From positions 13,006,638 to 13,070,637 of the forward strand of contig NW_020654810.1 in NCBI RefSeq assembly GCF_003589595.1: 64,000 nt of DNA, given 5' to 3'. The position numbers were made by a program, and so were the translations under genes. Of the stretch, positions 34,996-46,425 are shown piece by piece. The notes beneath the pieces were generated by a model, which did no database searches, was not told the origin of the DNA, and was given only the letters and a program-made list of their open reading frames with translations. Source of the stretch: Hyposmocoma kahamanoa (lineage: Eukaryota; Arthropoda; Insecta; Lepidoptera; Cosmopterigidae). Within the stretch, counting starts at the first letter, position 1. Every line of letters starts with the position of its first letter.

Positions 34996-35783
34996 ACACT
35001 ATGTGACAACACTTTTAAAGAGAAACAAGACGTATCACCATAAAGTTTTTGAAATTTAAAGGATACTATGTTCCTAAACGATCAAGGTAGGTAGTAAAAG
35101 TAAGATTTTGTGCGTGACATGTTGCTCTAGGCATCAACACCATCACCGCCAAATAGTGTAGCACATATAATCGCGCACTTCGCGCAATTCGAGGGTCAAT
35201 TTAGTATGTAGTTTAATAAAATATCATCGTAAATTGAAGTTTAATATTAAAAGGAAATGTGTAAAATTGTATCAAGCAAAGTTTTATCCAAAATATTTTT
35301 TTTTTATTAGAGATAGTTTTCCGTTTGAAAAAAAAAACACGGCAAACGATAGTCGTCGGTTTGAGAGACCAATGCGCGGGTATACGAAGGTTAAGAATCG
35401 GTAATCGATCAATATACTAAACTCGAGATATGTCATGCATAGACCTTAATAAAATAAGACAAATAACGTGAATAATAAGCTATTACGTTTCTAGGCGTGC
35501 GATTGATAAATTGCCCCCGTCGACAGGGTCTATATTAAGGCATTAGCGCGATTAACTTCAAGTTAAAGCTCAAATTGAACCATTTGCCCTTAAGAAATCT
35601 ATAAAACAGTAATTCAAAATACAAATACTCAATTCCAATTAATGACGTCTAGTGACCTAAAATGGTTTATAGTAGTTATTTTTCAAATTATACAGAGTTA
35701 TCTGCAATTATCATTTAGTACAAGGGTTTGCATTTATAGTGTTCCATTTTGGTACAATAGAAATAGAATTTATTTTTTATAAT
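34996..35783. other. No gene recognised
   Basis: AT-rich with no supportable feature. Confidence 0.5.
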
Positions 35784-35915
35784 ATCAAGTGACGGGACGA
35801 TCAAGTCATGCGCCTACACCCCCACTACACCCCTGTCCATAACAGTTACAGTGCCACTCAGAGCTTTAAATCGCATCTAACTGAGGGGCACCGCCACTGC
35901 GCCCATCATCGTCAT
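35784..35915 (-). repeat. SINE-1 copy H, truncated
   Basis: Runs from tatcaagtgacgggacgatc to gcgcccatcatcgt, corresponding to the 3' half of the SINE in reverse, with a T-run (tattttttat) upstream. It breaks off about 25 bp before an inverted R1-type LINE tail. Confidence 0.75.
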
Positions 35916-35937
35916 CAGTTTATTTTGTAAGGAACTT

Positions 35938-36150
35938 TTTTTCATTAGGAGAAATGCGTTACGCATACCGCACGCCCGGGGGAGGCGTGGGGTTATGTGG
36001 GACTCTCCTCTCTAAGAAGTGAGGCCTACCCATTAAAACTCCGGGGGTGTTTCTCCACGCACCATGTAGCGGGAACGCGGGGACGCTTCCGCATTCTTCC
36101 GCGAACCCACCGGTGCCGTCCGTTTGCACGGACCCTCACAGAGTCCATGG
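35938..36150 (-). mobile_element. R1-clade LINE 3' tail (inverted)
   Basis: Starts with a reversed poly-A (ttttttt), then aatgcgttacgcat, ggggttatgtgggactctcc and agtgaggcctacccattaaa, which is the inverse of the tail at 8162-8344. GC-rich against AT-rich flanks. The coding part is absent. Confidence 0.7.
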
Positions 36151-36410
36151 TAATAAGCCAAGTTACACATTGATTTTATTTTAATAATACTTAACAAACC
36201 GAATAATATCTCAATCCATGTCGTAATCTTCTCTACATTATAGTGAAGCTATTAAAAAAGCCATTAAACGTAACTTGATTTTTGTATTTTGAAATAAAAA
36301 TAATGACATACGAGGAACGAAACCTACGTAGGTTCTTGAGTATTTGTAAATGGGTACAAAATGTTGATATGGTTTCTTAATTATTAATGGTAGATGTCAT
36401 GTTTTTTGAA

Positions 36411-36501
36411 GATACCAAGTAACGAGTCGAACCAGTTGTGCGTTTGGTGGTAAGCGACACGCCTGTCCATAACAGTTGCAGTTTAAATTACAAAGATGAG
36501 G
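36411..36501 (-). repeat. SINE-1 copy I, interrupted by an R1-clade LINE
   Basis: Reads from accaagtaacgagtcgaacc through cataacagttgcag to tttaaattacaaagat, where the LINE sequence begins. A block of about 12 bp (tgccactcagag) is missing. Confidence 0.7.
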
Positions 36502-37970
36502 GTGATCTGCTGCGCAGATGACACCCTCGTCACTGCTCGGGGCAGGACTTATGGAGAGGCCGCGCGGTTGAGCACCGTAGTGACATCTCTCGTGGAAGAA
36601 AGGATCCATCTGTTGGGTTAGTCTCTATACACAAAACGGAGCCCCTCCTATTCCATGGCCCGCGCAGAGGCCGCCCTAGGGAGGCAAGGATCGCCCTTTT
36701 TGGGGACGTCTCCCCATCCCAATCAAGGCGAAATATCTGGGCCTTCTACTAGACGGGAGGTGGAACTTCAGGACGCAAATTGCCCAACTCGCTCCGAAGC
36801 TGGCGGGTACTGCTGCCGCCCTAGGGCGGCTCTTGCCAAACGTAGGCGGACCAGGCTCGGTTTGCAGGCGCCTGTATACAGGAATAATCCGGAGTATGGC
36901 CCTGTACGGCGCACCGGTTTGGGTGGAAGCTCTCACCGCTCGACTTAAACCCTTCTTGCGGAGGCCGCAGAGGGTCATAGCGGTGAGAGCGATCCGGGGT
37001 TATCGCACGGTGTCGTGGACGGCGGCCTCTCTTCTGGCGGGCGATCCTCCCTGGGAACTCCAGGCGGAGGTGCTCGCGGAAGTGTACCGATACCGAGCGG
37101 CCATGCAGGCCAGGGGGGAAAGGCCGAGCGCCGAAGACCTGGAGAGGATCAGGGCAGCAGGCCGCGTTGCCTTAATCCGAAAACGGACGGATGACCTAGA
37201 GGCCCCAGTCCCGGCTCAGTGAGGATGGAGGCAGTTCGCTCCCACCTAATCCGCTGGGTCCACCGGCGATATGGGTCTCTATCATACAAATTGGTGCAGG
37301 TTCTCACCGGACATGAATATTTCGGCGAATACCTGCACCGGGTTGCAGGTCGGGAGACGACCCCTGTCTGTCACGAGTGTGGCGCTCCCGTCGATACAGT
37401 GCGTCATACCGTGGCAGAATGTGCCCCCAGCGGCACTCCCTGACAGCGGCACGCGGTAGTGGGCGGAGATCTCTCGCTATCGACCATCGTGGGCGCGATG
37501 CTCGACAGTCAGAGGTGTTGGGATGCAATGGTCTTCTTCTATGAAAGCGTACTTTCGCACAAGGAGGCCTCGGAACGGCTCAAAGAGGACGACCCCCTCG
37601 CTGACCCGCTCCGTAGACGGCGACTGGGGAGAAGAAGGAGGCAGTACGCCCACCTTCTTCCCCCGCTGTAGTGAGCCGTGGGGACAGGGGTCGGGGGATC
37701 CTATCTCCAAGTCTGTGCTCACAAGTGTGAGGGTGCCTTTGTGTTGACCCGAGGCACTCTCCGAATGCCGGGGTCCGCTCACGCGGACCATCCGCCGAGG
37801 CGTTCCTGTAGTATGCGTAAGCGAATCCAGTGGCGTCTCGCTATGGCGGTGGGGGTTAACCGCTGGGTTTTAGTGTGTATACCGGGCTAGAGCCCGGGAG
37901 TCACACATAACCGCTCGCAGCTCCCCCCGAGCCGAGCGGTACGCGTAACGCGTTTCCCAGAGTTAAAAAA
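36502..37970 (+). mobile_element. R1-clade LINE, RT C-terminal half, 5' truncated and frameshifted
   Basis: The GC-rich insert begins in the RT palm: VICCADDTLVTARG at about 36509-36550, where the usual YADD is CADD. Homology changes frame near 36615, then runs as HKTEPLLFHGPRRG, VPIKAKYLGLLLDGRWNFRT and, from about 36833 to 37218, RLYTGIIRSMALYGAPVWVE to a stop. From 37219 it continues as RSHLIRWVHRRYGSLSYKL with a CHECG...HTVAEC zinc-knuckle at 37374-37430, as in R1/TRAS/SART-type LINEs. After another stop the C-terminus ends near LLPPL at 37671. A 3' untranslated region of about 300 bp ends gcgtaacgcgtttcccag plus an A-run near 37961-37968. No rDNA or telomeric repeat is adjacent, so this is not at a canonical R1 site. 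Confidence 0.8.
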
Positions 37971-38149
37971 AAGGCTTAAAAGAAAAAACATTTTCCTCTC
38001 GAAATTACTGTCGAGGTAATGAAAATTTCAGCAAACTTTATTTCCGGAAAATGTCATTTCAGACAACTGATAGGTAACCCTCAGCGCTACCTACAGGTTT
38101 TGTCGTTAATACAAAATTTTATCATTAATGGCGCGTGTTGTCCGCATTG

Positions 38150-38480
38150 AATCATTTAAAACCTTTTTTAAGGATATCCTCAATCTGATTGAGATATGTT
38201 CGCCGAGGTCTACCTCTCCCCACGCTTCCATCCACATTAGCTCTATAAATGTATGCCGTCAATCTACCAACATTTATTCTTTCTACATGGCCAAACCATC
38301 GAAGCATCCCTATCTATCTCTCTATCCTTGTCACTACATCATCTTTCATACCACAACGCTCTCTTACTTTACTGTTCGGTATTCTATATTTAAGACTAAT
38401 ACCGCAAATATTGCACAAAGCTCTTATTTCTACAGTATTCACCCTGCTTTCATGTTTTTTCTGCCACATCCAACACTCAC
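38150..38480 (-). mobile_element. RTE-like LINE C-terminal relic
   Basis: The minus strand reads [57 protein letters not shown] and [17 protein letters not shown], in that order, with few interruptions. This is the well-known tail of lepidopteran endonuclease-RT elements. No RT catalytic motif remains. Confidence 0.7.
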
Positions 38481-38683
38481 TCACTTACGGTTAGGTACAT
38501 TAGGGTTAATAAATTTTTTCACATCAATAAAATAAAATCAAATGTAAAATATAAATGACTGGATGATAATATTGTATTAAATAGTAAAAGTACGTGCAGT
38601 TTCACCATCAGCAGGATAATTAGCACATTCGACAGATGCCTGCTTCAATTTCCACACTCAGCGCTATTTCCGTGCCGACAATA

Positions 38684-39725
38684 AATCGATCCCTTTACGG
38701 CTTGATCTCGTAACTATACGTGCGACTATTCCAGCCACAAACTTGCAAACGACGATAGATATTTTGGATAGTATTACTTAAATAAACTAAGGTAGTGTAT
38801 GAACACGTCGATAAAACAAAAAAAAAATGAAAAAAAATAAATACCGTGCGTTGCAGAAGTTACATAAGTTTTTCTTTAATTGGAGATTGTAATGTAGATC
38901 ACCTTTTAATATTTTTTTTTGTAAATTATTAATTCGGTTTTACTGTTACGTACAATAACGATATGATTGTGATCAATATGAACTGGATTGTTTACAGATG
39001 GACGTCGTATATATATATCATTATCACAGGTTAAATTATATAAAAATAAGTAGGCTATCTTGTGGTTATCGTGGGTATCTTGTCACATATACGAGTATTA
39101 CTTAAATTCGTGGTCGTGTGTTGGTGTCAACATACGCACTGCTACTGCTGCCTGCTCCAGTGAGCAAAGAAAAAGGAAAACCTACAAAATGACAGCGGTT
39201 TTCGTATTAGCCAAAACAACTCAAGAAGTAACAGCGAAATATACAATATTTGTAAATATTTTATAAATACCGCTTGCTACATTTGCACTTCGTTGTTTCT
39301 ACTGACAATAAATCGGACCCCTTTATGGGTCGATCTCGTAACTGTTCGTGAGAAGTTTACTCCAGTTTTAAATGACTTGTGCGGTCGTAAAGGACCAGAG
39401 ATACTCGTAAATGTCAAAACTGTGCCGATTTATTTTGGAAGCTGATAAAGGTGTATAACCTTTACATAACATTGTATTAAAATAATTTGTTCGTATACTT
39501 TTTTGTAAGTTACAAAATGTCCTTTGTTTTCCTTGTAGAGTGGAAAACGTGATAATATATTTAAGGTCATAGGTACATACTATTTACTGAATATAGTCCC
39601 TTATATTAAGTACGAAATGTCTTTTACTAATAAAACAACATTCAAAATCTGATAAAATTACGTACAATAACGATATGATTATGATCAATATGAACTGAAT
39701 TGTTTAAACTTGGACGTTGTTATAT
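38684..39725. repeat. Degenerate local direct duplication
   Basis: Two block pairs are repeated in order: ccctttacggcttgatctcg (about 38691) with ccctttatgggtcgatctcg (about 39319), and gtacaataacgatatgattg (about 38950) with gtacaataacgatatgatta (about 39661). The offsets are about 628 and 711 bp, so a unit of roughly 0.65-0.7 kb has been duplicated in tandem and then altered by indels. No gene is recognised in either unit; the open frame 39060-39266 has no motif. Confidence 0.55.
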
Positions 39726-40144
39726 GTTACTTAACTAACGATAAGTTTTTTTGTAATATTTAAGCAAATAATTAATTATAAGGTATTTTAAATGATAAGT
39801 CTAAACGATTTCACCGCGTTAACTTTATTCATTATTTAAAACATCTACCTTATGCAATTAACGTATCATCATATCAATTAAATCGCGATAAAATATGACT
39901 AACGAGAGCACAATTAAGTACCGCGATGTAAATGTGTAGAAAATTTAAAGTTATTTTGCAATCAGCAGTTTAAGTTATATAATAATAGAATTTGAATTGA
40001 GGATAGTTTTTATACCTAATGACTATGAATCGAGCACATAGATAATATACATATAGTACACATTGACAGCTCGCCGTGGCATGTCATTGAGGGAGTAATA
40101 GACACATTTTTGATATCGCACTGTTAACACAATAGTTTATTAAG
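39726..40144. other. No gene recognised
   Basis: AT-rich; nothing supported. Confidence 0.45.
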
Positions 40145-40153
40145 TCAAAAAGT

Positions 40154-40377
40154 GTAGGAAATGAAACTATTTATCCGGATTTAAATCGTGTATATTTGTT
40201 TTTTCAAACAAACCAACGTTTCGGGCCCTTTACAGGTCCATAGTCATGGTCAACTGTGCCCTTTACAGGTCCTATGTAAAGGGTCCGAAACGTTGGTTTG
40301 TTTGAAAAACAAATGTACTCGATTTTAATCCTGAAAAGTTTAATTTCCTATGTTTAACAATCGCGAAAACCTAGAAC
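40154..40377. mobile_element. FB2 foldback element, complete, 9-bp target duplication
   Basis: Arms of about 75 bp around a ggtccatagtcatggtcaac centre match the 27037-27248 copy, in reverse, with the unpaired tail (tgtttaacaatcgcgaaaac) now on the right. The flanks tcaaaaagt at 40145-40153 and 40378-40386 form a direct repeat. A short duplication of ccctttacaggtcc in the centre makes it 12 bp longer. Confidence 0.85.
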
Positions 40378-40499
40378 TCAAAAAGTATATTTTTTCAGAA
40401 TCGATGAAAACCAACTACTCTTTAATTTCCTGAAAAGATGACTATAACGTTTTTCTTATGAAATATAATTGCGCATTTGACATCTATCTGACCTAATGG

Positions 40500-42140
40500 A
40501 AAGTGACGATGAGGTCGACGATGGAGCATGCATACCTAAATAATGCCTATTCACTCTCACCTTGAAAAAAAAGGTCCAAGTTATAACGTTCAGGGAACAA
40601 GTCTGCAAGCAGGGAACTCCACTGAACACTTCGTGCGAATCTTTGGATTATCCACAACATAAGGGTGGTACCCAAGCCTACGTCTGGTTCCCCGATGATG
40701 GAAAGGGGAAGGCGGAATTAAATCGTGTAATCATTTATCGTGATACGAGGGGCGTTCAATGTATTCTCGGTATAGGTATGAAATAATAGGCAAAAAATTC
40801 TAAATAAAATTTATTTTTCAATATAGTCTCCCATAGCCTCAATACACTTATTTGATCGGGTAAATAACTTTTCGATGCCCTCGAAAAAATATTTTTCCTC
40901 TTTGCCTGAAAAATGTTCATTAATTGCCACCTTCAACTCTTCATCGTCGGAAAAATGCATACCCCGAAGATCTTTCTTTAGGTTTGGGAACAAAAAGTAA
41001 TCACTGGGGGCCAGGTCAGGGCTGTAGGGTGGATGAGTGATTTCTTCAAATCCACAATCCCTCACAGCAGCCTTGGCAACGCGCCCTGTGTGAACCTTGT
41101 CTTGAACTTTGTCATAAAGAAGCAAGACACCAGCGTTCAATTTTCCAGGTCTTTTTTCCTTTATAGCGTCCTTCAAATTGCGTAGGCTGTTTGCGTAAGC
41201 TGCAGCAGTAATACTTTGACCCATTTTGTGTATTCGATCAGTAAAATTCCCTTAAAATCCCAAAACACTGTGGCCATGAGTTTTCCGGCGGATGGGCAGA
41301 CTTTAAACTTCTTCGGTGGGTCTGTTCCTTTTTTATGCCACTGCATGGACTCTTGCTTACTCTCCGGATCATAGTGATAAACCCACGTTTCATGCATTCA
41401 CAATGCGTTCAAAAATTCCACTCGGATTTTCGCTACAGAGCTCCAAAAACCCCTTACTGCACTCAACTCGAACTGGTTTCTGAAGCGGCGTGAACATTCA
41501 CAGCACCCATCTGAAACCTGACTTTTGAAAGATTCAGATGTTCATGAAGGATAGTGTGAATGATACCCACGGATAGCTTAGTCTTTTTTGATAATGTTTT
41601 CACTCTGATACGGGCATCTTCCAATACAAGTTTCTCGACAATTTTGACGTATTCTTCAGAAGTGGCACTTACCGGCCCTCCAGCGCTGGGGCGGTCTTCA
41701 ATACTCTCTCTACCCCGTTTAAATTCACTAGACCACTTCTGAATAGTAGATAATGAAGGAGCAGAATCTTGATAAACAGCCACCATTTCTTCATGAATAA
41801 CTTTTTGAGTCTTTCCTTGTTTTGTAAGGAATTTAATCACTGCGCGGTGCTCGATTTTCGTCAACATTGTGGCGTCTGTCATTTTAGTTGTCTTCTCGTA
41901 TTGATAACTTGAATACTAATGATGACAATTACATGAAATTTTATATTTATACCCTTAAAGAGTGTCTTTAATTAATGAGGTAATTAATTTACTCTTTTAT
42001 TAGTTAATCACCCCGATACCGAGAATACATTGAACGCCCTAGTATATTCTGTAAAATACCGATAAGCAGGCAACTTTACGGTGGTGTTCAAGGCTGTGCA
42101 GCTTCTCCTTCACCAAGTAGCTGGAGACGGTTAGCTATCG
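40500..42140. repeat. repC interspersed repeat, split by mariner
   Basis: Segments 40500-40745 (gaggtcgacgatggagca, ccaagttataacgttcaggg, gatggaaaggggaaggcgg, attaaatcg) and 42043-42140 (ataagcaggcaactttacgg, ttcaaggctgtgcagcttct) are contiguous in the uninterrupted copy at 63112-63500. Element class is unknown; no coding sequence was recognised. Confidence 0.65.
40746..42042 (-). mobile_element. mariner transposon with degenerate transposase, inside repC
   Basis: The length of about 1297 bp, TA at both flanks (40744-40745 and 42043-42044) and inverted termini sharing gggcgttcaatgtattctcg identify a mariner. On the minus strand 41882-41463 encodes the N-terminal DNA-binding half (IEHRAVIKFLTKQGKTQ, DRPSAGGPV, a second helix-turn-helix to IIHTILHEHLNLSKV). 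After frameshifts, 41397-41173 reads ETWVYHYDPESKQESMQW, where the first catalytic Asp appears as His, and 41224-40811 reads VLLLYD, then THPPYSPDLAPSDYFLFPNL and the C-terminus CIEAMGDYIEK. The second-to-third Asp spacing is disturbed by small indels. Inactive. Confidence 0.9.
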
Positions 42141-42440
42141 GTATAGATACAAAAAAGTCGGAGTCAGCTCAAAGGGACTCCGTTTTGTGAAGAAAAGACA
42201 CGCCTGAGTTTCGGTAGCGTTAAAGTTGACAAGATTGGCATCGCTCCAATCGAAGACTGCCTCGAGTGTCAAATCCAAACTGCTAACTATAAATTCTCGA
42301 AAAGACTGGATTTCCCTTCCACTGACCTTTGCATTGGTGAAGTACCTATCTACAACTGTGCTGTCATCAGCATACGCAAAAGTATCTGGAATTAACAATA
42401 TCATTGATATGCAGCAGAAAGTTGCATACAGTACCAATGG
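42135..42440 (-). mobile_element. LINE RT fragment with intact YADD
   Basis: The minus-strand frame 42437-42135 reads FAYADDSTVVDRYF, FREFIVSSLDLTLEAVFDWS and ATETQACLFFTKRSPFELTP: the RT palm active site and the segment after it in a lepidopteran CR1/jockey-like LINE. About 100 codons remain open; nothing either side continues the homology, so both ends are truncated. Confidence 0.7.
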
Positions 42441-42559
42441 CGAGGCGTGAAAATTGTCCTTAGTAAAGCCTTAACTTTTTGAAAAAACAAAAAAACACTT
42501 AAACAAAAAATTCTTTTTCCGTTAAAAAAGGCGCTTGGCGTCATTTAAACACAACACAT

Positions 42560-43420
42560 CTATCCCAAGGAAATAACAAATATATTAAAACTAAAACGAA
42601 AGCAAAGGAAACGATGGCATCAGAGCAGATCACCAGATGATAACAGATTGTTGAACACTCTTACAAAAAGAATGAGTAGAAAAGTAAAGAGCTTTAAAAA
42701 TGAGTCCATGAAGACTTATCTACAACATCTAACGAATGATCGATCTACAGATTACTCACTCTGGAAGGTAACAGAAAACTTGAAAAGACCGATAACTCAA
42801 GTATCTCCTGTTAGAGCGTCAAACGATACATGAGCCATAAGCAATGAACAAAGGCCAAAAGATTTGCTGAACATTCGGAAAAAAATTTCAACCAAATCAA
42901 TCAGAATCTGCTGATCTGGTTCTGGGAGAAATAAACTTGTCACAATAACTCGTTGGAGAAATAAATTTTGTTACCCCCAGGGAAGTACAAAGAGAAATAA
43001 AAATGAAAATTAATAAAATCAAATTTCCTGGATACGACCTTATTTCTGGTGAAATTCTACATAATCTTCCTCGAAAAGCAGTAGTAAAACTAATAAATGT
43101 CGCCTTTAGACTAGAATACGTTCCTGAATTGTGGAAAGTTGCAGAAGTAATAATGATTAGAACCAATTCTATGTGAAAATAAACTTATACCAGATCACCA
43201 ATTCGGTTTTAGAGAAAGTCACTCTACTATTGATCAAGTACACAGAATAACCAATACCATAGAACAGGCAATGGAAGAAAAGAAAGTTTGCTCCGCAACA
43301 TTTTTAGATGTTGCACAAGCTTTTGATAAAGTTTGGCACGAAGATCTTATTCATAAGTTAAGAAATATAATAACTCTTTATTCCACAAAGAAAAGATACA
43401 TGAAACACAAGTTATAAAGG
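42560..43420 (+). mobile_element. jockey-clade LINE, part 1 (linker and RT N-terminal half)
   Basis: The plus strand reads LNTLTKRMSRKVKSFKNES, TNDRSTDYSLWKVTENLKRP, a REIKMKINKIKFPGYDLISG-like block, then LPRKAVVKLINVAFRLEYVP, PDHQFGFRESHSTIDQVHRI and FLDVAQAFDKVWHEDLIHKL (first catalytic Asp), across several frames and stops. The GAGVPQGS and ADD regions follow at 46426 beyond an inserted LINE. Confidence 0.75.
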
Positions 43421-46400
43421 ACATATACAAAGGTGAGCTTATCTCTAGAAGAGATCTCTTCCAGCCAACCCTATCCTCGGTGAAAAATGAAGTCTGCGGG
43501 ACTAATTATTGTACAATAAAATTAAAATTTAAATGTGAGTAAAAAAAATAATTTTATATATATATATATATATATAATATATATATGTATATATATATAT
43601 ATATATGAACTTTATATATACATAAATACAAACATAAGCAGAATATATATTATAATCTAAACAAATTACTACTTTATAATATATGTTACCTATTAGCTAT
43701 CTAACGCGTTCGACGGGTAGTGCTCTTTTAATTTATGTTTGAAAGATGCCACCGATGGACTGTCACGAATGCCAGCAGGCAGTTTATTCCACATACGAGT
43801 TGCACTTACCGTGAAAGAGTAGTGGAAGAATTTCGAGTTGGATTGTGGATTTATTAGTGATCTAGTGTCACAGGTACGTTTTGGGCGGGAACTGGGGGAT
43901 AAGGGAGAAAAACGGGAACACAGATAATGAGGAAGCTGGGGGTAATGTAGAATTTTGTAAAGGAGACAAAGAAAGTGCATATCTCGGCGAAGTCGGATTG
44001 GTAGCCATTTCAACTTAGTCCGAAATTCAGAGACACGGTCATGATTCCGTAAACCGAATATGAAACGGATTGCCAGATTTTGTAGGTGCTCCAGTTTGTT
44101 AAGCAGCTCCTCAGTATCATCCAAATAACAAACATCGGCATAGTCGAGAAGAGGAAGTAGTAAAGTCTGAGCAAGCATAACCTTCGTATTGAATGGCAAG
44201 AAGAATTGAAGCCGCTTGAGAGAATGGTTGGAAAAATGCATGCGTCGACTAACCTCATTTACCTGCAGTCTCCAAGACAGTGTATAATCGATTATCAGAC
44301 TTAGGTTCTTTGTATTATCAGCATATGCAAGACTCACTCCATTATACGAAACCTTGGCGAGATTATCAATGTCCAACCTACAGTAAAGTCTGTTGCTACC
44401 TACGATTATTGCCTGTGATTTCGGTGGGTTTATAAGCAAACCAAACGCATCAGCCCAAGACTTCACCACAAGAAGATCTTTATTAATAGCTTCAATGGCA
44501 GATAGGGTATTAGCTACATCAAAGTGTCTATAAATTTGCACGTCATCAGCGTATAAGTGGAACGGAGGAGTTATTCGTTTTGTGAGTTCATTTATGAACA
44601 GCGAGAACAGAAGAGGTGAAAGTACATCACCCTGAGGCACCCCTGAAGTCAAAGGAGACCATTCAGAATGAGTGTCATCATGCTTGATCCTTTGAAGGCG
44701 ATTGCGGAGGTAGTCTGAAAACCAAGCGATTGCAGCAGGGGAGAAGTTAAGAGAGCAGAGAATGGCAAGAAGGATGTCATAGTCGACAGAGTTGAAAGCA
44801 CTGCTGAAGTCCAGTAACACAATAATGGTAAACAATCGGTTGTCCATGGCGTGGTGAATATCATTCGTGACGTTAAGTAAGGCAGTTACTGTACTATGAC
44901 CAGGACGAAAACCGGATTGATATGGACTTATAAGATCATAACGAGAGACAAATGAGAAAAGTTGTTTATGAACAGTGCCTTCAAGGACCTTGGACAGGAA
45001 TGGTAGGATGGAGATAGGACGAAATTGGGAGAAAGCCGTGGGAGTAGCGGATTTAGGGATGGGAATGACGTGGGCTAATTTCCAGTCGCTAGGAAAGACG
45101 CCAGTTGCAAAGTGAACAATTCATAATGTGTGTGATAATTGATGTAACGTCATCCAGGATAGGTATCAGCATATCATGGCATATACCATCTTCACCCACG
45201 GCCTTGGAAATAATGGATAGGATACTCTTCTTAACCTCCCCCTCAGTGACTTCGCGAAAAGAAAAAGGCTCATATGCAGGACGTGTAACAGTGCTCAGAG
45301 AGGTGAGCGTGGAAGTCTTGATAGAGTCAGCAACTGTAAATGGTGAGTTGGTAAAGTATTTGTTGAGTGAATTAAGATCAGGTAAGTCAATAGTACAGTC
45401 ACGACCTCTACCCACACCAAGTGATCTCAAGAACTTCCAGGTTTGACCCATAGACAAGCCTTCCATCGACGAATGGATGTAACGCCGTTTGGCGTCACGA
45501 CACAGTCTGTTGCAGAGATTACGCAGCCGTTTATAGGAAAGCAAATTATCGTCACCTGGAAATCTCCTAAGGATCGACTTGGCCTTGTCCCTACGTTTCA
45601 TGATTTTCTTTATTGATGGTGAAAGCTAAGATGCTTAACGCGCACTGGTCTGAGTGGGGAATGAGAGTCACACAGCTTTATTAACAGATTGTTAAAAATT
45701 TTGGTTTTCTCATTTACCGTGTTAGCTTCAATCAGTGCAGACCAGTCAATATTAGAAAAATCCTCTCTCAAGCGATCCACACAAACGCTACCAAAGCTGT
45801 GCTGATAAATGACTTTAATTCTGGGTTTGGGAGTGCGTACTCGGTAAGATAAATATATGAGGTCATGATACGAGAATGGGGCAGTGGTTTGTCCATGCAA
45901 GAGCACTGACTCTGGTTTCGAAACTATCTGGACATCTAAGAGTGATGGTTGACAATGGGGGAACGATGGGTGGCAGTGAGTGGGAGCAATACAAAGTTCA
46001 CTGCAGATACAAGGGAGTTAAGACGTGAGGAACGGAAGTTATTCTTTAATAAACAAGTATTAAGATCACCCATCAATATTACATGGTCGTAAGAGGCACT
46101 CAAGGATTCAAGGGTTGTCTCAAATAAGTCAAAATAATTTACATTAATACTAGGGCTATAAGTAACACCTACTAAGATATTTTTATATTGATGTAAGTTG
46201 ACGTCCAGAAACAGATACTCTAAAGACCCAGTGTAAATGTTAGGAGACTGGCTGACAATGGAGCATGTGATGTTGTTCTTGATGTAAATACATACACCGC
46301 CACCACCAATCCCAACTCTATCGTTACGATATAATTTATATCCATTGAGTGAAAAAAGGTATAAGGTATAAGGTAAGGTATACTTCCATATCAATATGCA

Positions 46401-46425
46401 AATCTTCTGTAATCCTATTTAAGCA
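43421..46425 (-). mobile_element. CR1-like LINE, nearly full-length ORF2, inside the jockey element
   Basis: The minus strand contains, in order: endonuclease (46394-45936: GGGGVCIYIKNNI, ILVGVTYSPS, ILMGDLNTCLL), the end of the endonuclease and linker (45906-45610: YHDLIYLSYRVRTPK), linker and RT start (45601-45089: MKRRDKAKSILRRF, AVGEDGICHDMLIPILDD), and RT plus C-terminus (44847-43693: LLDFSSAFNSVD, SGVPQGDVLSPLLFSLFINE, LYADDVQIY, to the C-terminus). Single-base indels near 45930, 45620 and 45095 break the frame. RT palm residues are intact (YADD at about 44542-44553). ORF1 was not seen. The 3' end (agcttatctctagaagagat, cttccagccaa near 43435-43475) is shared with the copy at 11226. Confidence 0.85.
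43553..43605. repeat. (AT)n/(TA)n tract in the LINE 3' flank
   Basis: Alternating TA dinucleotides with two short interruptions, lying in the 3' untranslated part of the CR1-like LINE. Confidence 0.9.

Noticed and set aside
36655..36978. Overlapping open frames on both strands
   Set aside because: GC-rich R1 LINE sequence produces open shadow frames; the true reading is in the element entry.
43553..43605. AT tract as a regulatory or origin element
   Set aside because: It is simple microsatellite sequence in a LINE 3' flank; nothing supports another role.
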